DNA of 5,777 nt from Gemmatimonadota bacterium (GTDB lineage: Bacteria; Latescibacterota; UBA2968; UBA8231), in contig JAPOYQ010000645.1 in the NCBI GenBank assembly GCA_026706505.1, positions 1 to 5,777 on the forward strand. Direction: 5' to 3'. The stretch's first letter is position 1, and each line of letters starts with the position of its first letter. The translations under genes and the position numbers were made by a program. A model generated the notes under the pieces. It worked only from the letters and a program-made list of their open reading frames with translations, did not search any database and was not told where the DNA came from. Shown here one piece after another: positions 1 through 5,777 of this stretch.

Positions 1-562
1 CGTCATGCCCTGTTTTGCCAATGCGTTGAAACTAGCCGAGGAGGTTCGCGGCAGCAAAAGGGGTCTGCTATGGGCGGTTTTCCTAGCCCTAGTCGTCACT
101 CTGATCAGCTCGGTGTGGTCCGTTATGACCCTGTCCTATAAGTACGGCGGGATCAATCTCCACCAGTTCTGGTTCGTGGGAGTGCCGCGCAATGCATTCA
201 ATTTTATCGCCCCTAAATTCGTCGATCCAGTTCCGGCTAGCATATCTGGTTGGGGCTTCACGGCTTTGGGCGCAGTAATCATGGGCTTGTTGACTTATAT
301 CCGCTACCATTTTGTGTGGTGGCCGATCCATCCGTTGGGGTTTGCCACAGGTACGTTCAACATCATGAACTGGGTGTGGTTCAGTATCTTCACCGCTTGG
401 GTATTGAAGATCGTCATACTCAAGTTCGGCGGCTCCGCAGGGTACTCGAAGACGCGACCGTTTTTTCTTGGTCTAATTTTGGGCCAAGTTGTAGTGGCTG
501 GTTTGTGGCTGGTCATCGACGCCTGTACTGGAAAGACCGGGAATGTATTAGGGTATTTTTGA
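1..562 (+). CDS. C-terminal part of a DUF6785/DUF6784-type polytopic membrane protein (5' end outside window)
   Basis: The reading frame is open to the left edge (a Val codon precedes the first ATG at 5), so this is the tail of a longer gene and the ATG at 5 is very probably internal. Residues are counted from that ATG. Hydrophobic segments lie at about 20-42, 83-99, 118-140 and 152-171, so it is an inner-membrane protein. Residues 105-172 align without gaps to residues 570-637 of the next gene, with 27 of 68 identical by my hand count. The shared features include Trp, then HP-x-G, then WV-x-K, GG, and a Pro-Phe-Phe-x-Gly-Leu block before the last helix. The Leu-Lys-Leu-Ala stretch at residues 8-11, ahead of a helix, resembles the same region in remembered family members. 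The neighbour is 651 residues, so roughly 460 residues are probably missing here. The family has no established function known to me; transport is inferred from the many helices. The gene ends 12 bases before the next start, which suggests an operon. Confidence 0.8.
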   Translation, partial: VMPCFANALKLAEEVRGSKRGLLWAVFLALVVTLISSVWSVMTLSYKYGGINLHQFWFVGVPRNAFNFIAPKFVDPVPASISGWGFTALGAVIMGLLTYIRYHFVWWPIHPLGFATGTFNIMNWVWFSIFTAWVLKIVILKFGGSAGYSKTRPFFLGLILGQVVVAGLWLVIDACTGKTGNVLGYF

Positions 563-567
563 GAAGG
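561..567 (+). promoter_or_regulatory. Ribosome binding site for the second membrane-protein gene
   Basis: The purine run GAGAAGG overlaps the TGA stop of the upstream gene and sits 7 bases before a GTG codon at 575. It supports GTG as the start, since the next in-frame ATG (residue 54) would remove the first transmembrane helix. The overlap with the stop codon favours translational coupling between the two paralogues. Confidence 0.55.
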
Positions 568-574
568 TAGGAAG

Positions 575-2530
575 GTGCGTAATAGCAATTCATTAGATGG
601 CTCCAAACCCCCTCGGATCACCTTGCGTGCCCTAATTCTGGGGGGGCTGACCATTGTCGCTGTATTCTACTATCTCATCCTCGAGGTCGGACAAGCATCG
701 GGGTCCGGCAGCTATGTCCGCTCGCAGTTCCCCATGGTGGCCTTTATGCCCTTCGTGCTGTGGCTGTTCCTCAACGCCGCCTGCGGACACTTGTGGCCCC
801 GACTATCCCTAAACCGAGGGGAACTACTGACCATTTTTACCATGCTCTGGGTGGTGGGTGCCCTGCCGCAGTGGGGCTGGAGCGACTACTGGATTGCCAT
901 TATCGGGGCGCCCTTCTACATGGCCACACCTGAAAACCAGTGGTCGGATCTGCTCTTCCCCTATTTGCCCTGGCGCGTCTTTCCCGACTCCTCGCCTCGG
1001 GTGCTAGATACCTTCTGGATGGGGCTGCCTCAGGGGGCAGCGGTACCATGGGACGGCTGGATCGGGGCGATTATCCAGTGGCTGGGAGCCTCGCTGGGGA
1101 TGGTGGTATTCGGCTTTTGTTTGGTAGTGCTATTCCAGCGCCAGTGGATGGAAGCCGAAAAACTCTCTTTCCCGCTGGCGCAGATGCCCCTCGATCTGAC
1201 ACAGGGCTTCGACGGGCCGCGACGGGTGCCCGACCTGTTTCGCTCGGGTCTGTTCTGGATCGGCTGCGGGGTTGTCCTGCTGCCCCTGCTTTACAATATC
1301 GGTGCCTACTTCACGCCGGGCTTGCCGCTGTTTGAACTCTATACCAAGCGCTTCCATCTCGAATTGCCCCGCCCTTTCCCGGGCCTGACCATCCGGGTTC
1401 TGCCCTTGGTTATGGCTTTGACCTATCTGTGCCCGCTGGACATCCTAGGAAGCCTAGTCGTCTTCGCCCTGCTGGCTACGGTCAAAATAGGGCTGATGGA
1501 TCGGGTGGGACTGGTCGTAGGTGGGGAGGGTCAGCCTTTGGCACCGCAGGCGATCCTCTCGCTGGAAAGCTTGGGAGCCATCATTTTTGTGGCCTGCTGG
1601 TCCGTGTACTTGGCCCGCCGACACTTGCGAGAAGTGTGGCAACAGGTGCGCACCGGGGAGGGGGACCGTCGCCAAGTCGGGATCTATCGCTTGGCCTTGG
1701 CCGGTCTGATTCTGTCGGCCTTCTACGTCATCGCTTGGGCTTGTAGTCTAGGAGCGAGTTTGCCTGTGGCCACCGGTGCCTTTGTCCTGATGGTGGCGAC
1801 CTTTTTCGTCACCATCAAGCTCATTGCGGCCACGGGCTTTCCCTATCTCATGCCCAGTTGGCCCAATGCCAAGGGGAGTTCTTTTATCGTCGACTTGGTG
1901 GGCTCGGCCCGCCTGTCGCCACAGGATCTGGTTGCCTTCAAGATATTTACCGGCCATGCCTTTTTCGGCAACATTCGCCTGCCGGCTTGGCCAGCCATCC
2001 CGCACCATCTGCGCATTTTCTCGTTGCGGGATCAGCCCTGGCTGGTGACCGCTACGGTGCTAGTCGCCTTTGCAACGGGTTTTCTAACCGCGGTATGGGC
2101 CAGCCTCGAGATGGCCTACGACAAAGGAGGGGCTGTTTTTCTGATGGGTGCGACCGGCCTCTTAGACGAGACCGTGCATCTGCTGCAAAATCCCAAAGTC
2201 GGGGATCCAGGGAAGTGGGGCGTCTGGGGCTGGGGCTTGTTCCAGGCGGGGGGCATAGCGCTGTTACGAGCCCGCTTTCACTGGTTCTCGCTCCATCCCA
2301 TTGGGCTGGCCTTTCAGCACACCTCGGGCACATCCATCTATTGGTTCAGCCTGTTTTTGGTCTGGGTCGCTAAACTACTACTGCTGCGCTACGGTGGAGT
2401 CAGAGCGTACCGCAAGGGCAAGCCTTTTTTCTACGGCTTGGGCGTGGGCTATGTAATCGGCGTCGTGCTCTCGGGAGTAGTGGATGTAATCTGGTTTCCC
2501 ACGCAAGGCCACAATGTGCATGACTGGTAA
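575..2530 (+). CDS. DUF6785/DUF6784-type polytopic membrane protein, probable transporter of unknown substrate
   Basis: This is a complete 651-residue protein with a GTG start. A short hydrophilic N-terminus with Lys/Arg at 11-18 leads into about 12 to 14 hydrophobic segments, near 18-36, 53-70, 84-116, 160-187, 225-245, 272-305, 330-347, 370-392, 396-420, 488-511, 550-565, 586-605 and 617-638. A loop after the 160-187 helix holds a Glu-rich stretch followed by Phe-Pro-Leu (residues 191-206), which I recall as typical of this family. The C-terminal part (about 510-640) corresponds to DUF6784, with His574-Pro575, Trp596-Val597, Lys600, Gly607-Gly608 and Pro617-Phe618-Phe619. The preceding part corresponds to DUF6785. 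The family assignment is from memory of sequence patterns. Large size and helix count resemble oligopeptide-transporter (OPT)-like carriers, but I see no motif that proves this. It follows its partial paralogue by 12 bases, and its stop lies 9 bases from the stop of the convergent amidohydrolase gene. In lines I sampled its GC (about 63 %) is higher than that of the upstream paralogue (about 50 %). Confidence 0.85.
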   Translation: MRNSNSLDGSKPPRITLRALILGGLTIVAVFYYLILEVGQASGSGSYVRSQFPMVAFMPFVLWLFLNAACGHLWPRLSLNRGELLTIFTMLWVVGALPQWGWSDYWIAIIGAPFYMATPENQWSDLLFPYLPWRVFPDSSPRVLDTFWMGLPQGAAVPWDGWIGAIIQWLGASLGMVVFGFCLVVLFQRQWMEAEKLSFPLAQMPLDLTQGFDGPRRVPDLFRSGLFWIGCGVVLLPLLYNIGAYFTPGLPLFELYTKRFHLELPRPFPGLTIRVLPLVMALTYLCPLDILGSLVVFALLATVKIGLMDRVGLVVGGEGQPLAPQAILSLESLGAIIFVACWSVYLARRHLREVWQQVRTGEGDRRQVGIYRLALAGLILSAFYVIAWACSLGASLPVATGAFVLMVATFFVTIKLIAATGFPYLMPSWPNAKGSSFIVDLVGSARLSPQDLVAFKIFTGHAFFGNIRLPAWPAIPHHLRIFSLRDQPWLVTATVLVAFATGFLTAVWASLEMAYDKGGAVFLMGATGLLDETVHLLQNPKVGDPGKWGVWGWGLFQAGGIALLRARFHWFSLHPIGLAFQHTSGTSIYWFSLFLVWVAKLLLLRYGGVRAYRKGKPFFYGLGVGYVIGVVLSGVVDVIWFPTQGHNVHDW

Positions 2531-2539
2531 TACCCATGC
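2531..2539. other. Nine-base gap between convergent genes, no separate terminator
   Basis: The TAA of the plus-strand gene and the TGA of the minus-strand gene are separated by 9 bases. The only dyad I see is a 4-base stem with a 4-base loop at 2536-2547 (ATGC/GCAT) without a T-tract, which is too weak to call a terminator. Transcription from each side must therefore stop inside or beyond the opposing gene, or depend on Rho. Confidence 0.6.
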
Positions 2540-3829
2540 TCAGGCATTGACTCCGTAGACCATCGCCGGATTGTCGCAAAAGGCCGCCTGGGCTACGTCA
2601 AGAGCCAGCGACTCGGACAGCAAGCCCTCTTCCAGCAGGGCTCCTAGCGCATAGGCGAAATTCCGGCGGGCCATCTGCAAGTGTCCGTAGACCGTCTCGA
2701 CCTGCTGCAAGTCATCCCCAAAGGCGATAATTTTGTTGTAGGGCACCATCTGGAGCCATTCTCTCAGGTCTAGCCGAGACCCGAAGGGGGAGATGATGTG
2801 GATCCAGGACATATTCAGATAGACATTGGCGAAGGTCTTGCCCAGCACGGCACCCTCGCGCAGATAGGGGAAACCGGCGTGGGAGAAGTCAAAGCGGACT
2901 TGGGGGAAGGCCTGCAGCAAGGGGATGAGCGGCACTGGGCTACACCCTTCCATGCCCCCATTGTTGCCCGCTCGCATGCCTAGGTGAAACTGGACAGTCA
3001 GATCGGCTTCTGCGGCGGCCTGACAGCACTGGAAGACCAGATAGTCCTCTAGTAGTGCACCTTCTTCCGAATCCAGCCCAGCGTAGTCGTCCTGCAACAG
3101 GCGGTCGAAAATAGCGGCGGCTTGGCTGGCGTCCCGCTCTTTGAAGTCCATGCGACGGTGGTAGGATTGCGACATCTTGACCCCAGCTACTCGGGCCTGC
3201 TTCCAGTCTCGGCACACTTGGCGAATTACTTCGACGTGCTGGCGCAGATCGCCGATGGACACATCGTAGTCGCGCTCTATCGCGTGGATTTGCTCGGCCG
3301 TGCGAAGCATGCTGAAGCGGTTGAGGCGGGGCAGAGGCAGGAATAAGGTCCGGTCCACCTCAATCAGATCTTCCATATTGACCACTGACGTTGCGATATT
3401 GGCCCGCTGCTGTAGCACCGTTTTGTAGAAGCCCGGTTTACTATGTGCTTGGATGGCCTCAGAGAGCGGTCCAACCGTGGCGGCTGTCAGATCGTCGAAG
3501 CCGAGCAGATCGCGGAAGCCGGTCAAGATGCACTGGGAGTACCCGGTAAGGCGAATCCGGTTCCAGTACGGTTCGAACAGGTCCCACCGCTGGTCCAGCG
3601 GGCGGCGAGCGTCGAAAAGGGCCTCTTTATCCTCGGGAGAGAGGCCGGCTACCACCAAGTCGGCGGTTGGATAGGCGTGGTTGAAAAAGTCGAGGGCATC
3701 CAGCTGCTGCGCTAGGCGCTCAGCTTCCGGCCCCATGTGGGAATGGGAGTTGATGCACGGTATTTTTTTGATTTCTGTAAAGAGAGACTCCACCAGTCCC
3801 AAATCTGGCGCAGAGACGGTACTTCGCAT
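2540..3829 (-). CDS. Amidohydrolase-superfamily enzyme (Amidohydro_2 / uronate-isomerase-like TIM barrel)
   Basis: This is a complete 429-residue protein with no signal peptide, so it should be cytoplasmic. The superfamily metal site is visible in order. His29-x-His31 follows a hydrophobic strand (strand 1). His282 is in a Val-Gln-Phe-His strand (strand 5). His317 is in a Phe-Asp-Phe-Ser-His strand followed by Ala-Gly (strand 6). Asp373 is in a Phe-Gly-Asp-Asp turn (strand 8), although Asp372 is adjacent and could be the ligand instead. Lys218 in a Gly-Val-Lys strand may be strand 4. These enzymes hydrolyse, decarboxylate or isomerise small organic substrates at one or two metal ions. The Trp-x-x-Phe-x-x-Tyr-Trp segment at 82-89 and the long helical insert at 90-215 before the second half of the barrel recall uronate isomerases (usually about 470 residues). 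I cannot name the substrate, and a plain Amidohydro_2 hydrolase is equally possible. The ATG start has a good ribosome binding site. It lies 51 bases after the stop of the surface-protein gene on the same strand, so co-transcription is plausible. Confidence 0.85.
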   Translation of the reverse strand: MRSTVSAPDLGLVESLFTEIKKIPCINSHSHMGPEAERLAQQLDALDFFNHAYPTADLVVAGLSPEDKEALFDARRPLDQRWDLFEPYWNRIRLTGYSQCILTGFRDLLGFDDLTAATVGPLSEAIQAHSKPGFYKTVLQQRANIATSVVNMEDLIEVDRTLFLPLPRLNRFSMLRTAEQIHAIERDYDVSIGDLRQHVEVIRQVCRDWKQARVAGVKMSQSYHRRMDFKERDASQAAAIFDRLLQDDYAGLDSEEGALLEDYLVFQCCQAAAEADLTVQFHLGMRAGNNGGMEGCSPVPLIPLLQAFPQVRFDFSHAGFPYLREGAVLGKTFANVYLNMSWIHIISPFGSRLDLREWLQMVPYNKIIAFGDDLQQVETVYGHLQMARRNFAYALGALLEEGLLSESLALDVAQAAFCDNPAMVYGVNA

Positions 3830-3839
3830 GATGGGTGTT

Positions 3840-3845
3840 TCCTTT
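3840..3845 (-). promoter_or_regulatory. Ribosome binding site of the amidohydrolase gene
   Basis: On the minus strand the sequence AAAGGA, within an A-rich run, lies 10 bases before the ATG whose first base is 3829. It supports that ATG as the start. The 51-base gap (3830-3880) holds this site and a short 4-base stem (TGCC/GGCA at 3872-3883, overlapping the upstream stop) without a T-tract, so I see no terminator separating the two minus-strand genes. I also see no clear promoter in the gap. Confidence 0.55.
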
Positions 3846-3880
3846 TTTGTGGAATTAGGAGTAGAATCTGCCGCCCGGCA

Positions 3881-5777
3881 TCAATCTTTCAGGCTGGCGT
3901 ACATCGTCATAAACACGGTACTATCCATCTGCGACCGGTCATCTCTTTCGACGCGCTCGCGGCTGATTCTGCGGATGCTGTAGCCGAGTTGGGCCGTGAG
4001 CACATAGCCTAGGTACTGTCCCCTGTTCGAAAGCTGCATAGCCAGGACCGTGCTGTTGAAATCCTCGGTGAATTCACCCGCTGCTAAATCGTCCTCATCA
4101 ACCAGCGAATCCCTGAAGAAGAGTTGTTCTATACCCGTCTCTATGGTCGTTCGCCGCAGAACGGGGAATTCGAAGGTCAGGAAGAACAAACCAGTCCATT
4201 GATCTCGCACAGGGCGCACACCTCCCATAGAGTAGGGAGTATTGTCCTTGAGCAATTCGCTCTTGATCTTCGGCCGCACCGTCAGAGTCTTGTACTGGTA
4301 CAGATAGTCGGCCTTGTTGATGATCCCAAGAAAGCGCGTATTGTCCTTGAAATCTAGGTTACGGCCTTTCTCCCGCTGCCTCACGGTCTCGTACTTAAAT
4401 TTATTGGAAAAATTGACCCCGATATTGGTCCGGCGGTCGAGGCCTAGCCAAAAAGTATTGATCCAAGTGTCTTGGGCGAAGAGGGGGTCGTCTATTGCTT
4501 GGTGCGCTCCGGGCAGCCCTGGAGCTTGTACCCATTGAAAGAGATCGTCCTGAATATCGTCTGCCGCCTTTTTGATCATGTCGAAGATGCCCACCCGTCC
4601 AATCCGGGCGTACTCCTTTTCAAAGCTGACTAGGGCGTACGTGGTCAGATTTTGGCGGTCGTCCGAAAGGAGCTGTTCGCGGGCCTGCCCGGCGGTGAGT
4701 TGCAGGTGTGGAGTTGCTTGATTGCGCACGTACAGGTTGTAGCCCTTGCGATCCCTTTTGTAGGGATAATCGGGCAGGTTGTCGTTTTCGAACTGGTCGA
4801 CCCAGCCGTTATTGTTGAGATCAATACCAAAGAGATATTCAGGGCGGTCTGAACCGTAGCGCAGGAAGGGTTCCTCGTAGTCCGGGAAGCGGTTCTCACT
4901 GAAGATGTTGCTGTTTTGGTTGAAGTCGGAGATGAAGTCGTTGTTTTGGTCCCAGCCGGGGAACACGGCTTCGTCGGCGAAACCTTCGGCAGACCTTCCG
5001 GTTCTAGCGGCGCGGAATTCCTCACCCGTCCTAGGATCTTGGTAGCGCCGCTTCTGGTCGGGTTTCTTGTCCTGATCGTCGTTGTCGTCGACGAAGTCGT
5101 AGATGCTCCTAGTCCCGTCTTCGTAATCTACTCGGCCGCTACCATCTGATATGAAGGGACTGGTATTGTAGGCCGCGTCCATGTAGAAGCCCTCGACAAA
5201 GAGGGACCAAGAGAAGACCGTTTTGGACAGATTCATCATCCAGGCTTTGGCGTTTTCGGCGCCGACGAGTCCCGAGTATGCCTTGTGTGTCTTCACCCGG
5301 CGATTGGGATATTTTTTGTACTGGTGGTTTACATCAAACTCGGTATAAAAGTCAAATCCCAGGAAATCCTGGGCCTCGATCGTGAAGCCCAATAGCTGGT
5401 TAGCCGTGGGCAAGCCGTAGTTGAAGACCACTTCGCGCTTATTCGATCCGTCCTGAATATTGCCTTCGGCTTGGGCCATCAGCAGAAAGACCGGCTGTCC
5501 TTCAAAATTGGTCTGCTGATCGGAAGTGATCTCGATCCGATAGTCGTTGACTAGGACTAGTCTGAAGCGGAGATCCCGGATGTTGTTGATGGCATCTTTG
5601 TCGTCGAGAATCACGGCTAGGTCGTTCAAGTCGTAACGCAACGTAATCTGCTCCGTACCGTTGGCCGTGCGCACGCCTTCGATGATGGTGCCTCCCTGCC
5701 TGTAGGGTGTGAAGCCGATCTCATTGCCGACTAGCACTGTGTCTCTGTCACCGATAGTCGTCGCTATTTCTACATTA
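3881..5777 (-). CDS. Large beta-rich, Asp/Asn-loop surface or outer-membrane protein (N-terminus outside window)
   Basis: The frame is open to the right edge. Thirteen codons precede a GTG at 5737 without a stop, so 631 residues are visible and the true start is outside. I do not recognise a named family. The first third (about 5777-5150) reads as alternating beta-strands with short polar turns, like a sandwich or barrel domain. The middle (about 5150-4740) is very acidic and Asn-rich. It holds calcium-loop-like motifs at 5054-5089, 4916-4951 and 4787-4822; the last fits an EF-hand loop best (Asp1, Asn3, Asn5, Gly6, Asp9, Glu12). The last third (about 4640-3884) shows long amphipathic strands with aromatic residues, for example at 4198-4115 and 4057-3950. 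That is typical of transmembrane beta-barrel hairpins. The protein ends in Leu-Lys-Asp rather than the aromatic residue usual for BAM-assembled barrels, which weakens the barrel call. A secreted, calcium-stabilised surface protein is the alternative. The signal peptide, if any, is outside the window. It precedes the amidohydrolase gene by 51 bases. Confidence 0.7.
   Translation of the reverse strand, partial: NVEIATTIGDRDTVLVGNEIGFTPYRQGGTIIEGVRTANGTEQITLRYDLNDLAVILDDKDAINNIRDLRFRLVLVNDYRIEITSDQQTNFEGQPVFLLMAQAEGNIQDGSNKREVVFNYGLPTANQLLGFTIEAQDFLGFDFYTEFDVNHQYKKYPNRRVKTHKAYSGLVGAENAKAWMMNLSKTVFSWSLFVEGFYMDAAYNTSPFISDGSGRVDYEDGTRSIYDFVDDNDDQDKKPDQKRRYQDPRTGEEFRAARTGRSAEGFADEAVFPGWDQNNDFISDFNQNSNIFSENRFPDYEEPFLRYGSDRPEYLFGIDLNNNGWVDQFENDNLPDYPYKRDRKGYNLYVRNQATPHLQLTAGQAREQLLSDDRQNLTTYALVSFEKEYARIGRVGIFDMIKKAADDIQDDLFQWVQAPGLPGAHQAIDDPLFAQDTWINTFWLGLDRRTNIGVNFSNKFKYETVRQREKGRNLDFKDNTRFLGIINKADYLYQYKTLTVRPKIKSELLKDNTPYSMGGVRPVRDQWTGLFFLTFEFPVLRRTTIETGIEQLFFRDSLVDEDDLAAGEFTEDFNSTVLAMQLSNRGQYLGYVLTAQLGYSIRRISRERVERDDRSQMDSTVFMTMYASLKD
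4766..4951 (-). repeat. Degenerate protein repeat with EF-hand / thrombospondin-3-like Asp/Asn loops
   Basis: Within the surface-protein gene two units share the plan Asp-x-Asn-x-Asn, about 8 to 10 variable residues with Glu-Asn, then Pro-Asp-Tyr. Unit one is 4927-4877 (17 residues) and unit two is 4822-4766 (19 residues). Unit one is overlapped on its N-terminal side by a further Asp-x-Asn-x-Asp loop starting at 4951, which gives the chained Asp/Asn spacing seen in thrombospondin type 3 repeats. A less regular acidic loop at 5089-5054 precedes them. Calcium binding is inferred from the spacing of acidic and Asn residues. Confidence 0.5.

Noticed and set aside
5..7. ATG at 5 as the true start of the first gene
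   Set aside because: The frame is open upstream to the window edge, and the encoded protein matches only the C-terminal part of the 651-residue paralogue, so the start must lie outside.
304..654. Minus-strand open frame of 116 codons across the junction of the two membrane-protein genes
   Set aside because: It is antisense to well-supported coding sequence and shows no recognisable domain or conserved pattern.
1858..2373. Plus-strand open frame of 171 codons
   Set aside because: It is a shifted reading of the GC-rich membrane-protein gene. Its Gly/Arg/Ser-rich product with no helix pattern is typical of a shadow frame.
2536..2547. Short inverted repeat (ATGC/GCAT) at the convergent junction
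   Set aside because: A 4-base stem without a T-run is expected by chance and does not qualify as a terminator.
3872..3883. Short inverted repeat (TGCC/GGCA) at the end of the surface-protein gene
   Set aside because: The stem is only 4 bases, overlaps the stop codon and has no T-tract, so it is not a believable terminator.
4645..5025. Minus-strand open frame of 126 codons, Thr/Ser-rich
   Set aside because: It lies inside the large surface-protein gene in another frame on the same strand. Its Thr/Ser richness is explained by the Asp/Asn codon repeats read out of frame, and I see no ribosome binding site or homology pattern.
5735..5737. GTG at 5737 as the start of the surface-protein gene
   Set aside because: Thirteen upstream codons to the window edge stay open and continue the same beta-strand-like character. 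No signal peptide follows the GTG, and no ribosome binding site is evident before it.

Overview
The window looks like a piece of a Gram-negative bacterial chromosome of moderate GC content. The gene types point to an uncultured-type lineage of the FCB/PVC kind, such as Latescibacterota, Poribacteria or Planctomycetota relatives. This taxonomic guess rests on two things: tandem large membrane proteins of the DUF6785/DUF6784 type, and a surface protein that is rich in beta-strands and carries Asp/Asn-rich calcium-binding-like loops. There is no rRNA, tRNA or other taxonomic marker here. I see no mobile element, CRISPR array or RNA gene.

Layout: two genes read rightwards and two read leftwards, and they meet tail to tail near position 2535. 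From the left edge to 562 lies the C-terminal part of a polytopic membrane protein whose beginning is outside the window. After 12 bases comes a complete 651-residue paralogue (575-2530). The two share 40 % identity without gaps over a 68-residue C-terminal stretch that I aligned by hand. They look like one operon of duplicated membrane proteins, probably transporters, with unknown substrate.

On the minus strand, a long gene that enters from the right edge (3881-5777, N-terminus outside the window) encodes an acidic, beta-strand-rich protein with EF-hand or thrombospondin-3-like Asp/Asn loops. It is probably an outer-membrane or surface protein. It is followed after 51 bases by a complete amidohydrolase-superfamily enzyme (2540-3829) with the HxH, His, His, Asp metal-site pattern. 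These two may be co-transcribed.

The window is nearly fully coding. Gaps between genes are 12, 9 and 51 bases, so no stretch over 300 bases lacks a gene. No promoter or convincing terminator is visible; the promoters of both transcription units probably lie outside the window. A working picture is two membrane proteins of unknown cargo facing a surface protein and a cytoplasmic hydrolase or isomerase, possibly parts of a scheme for taking up and degrading an organic substrate. That functional link is inference from proximity only.
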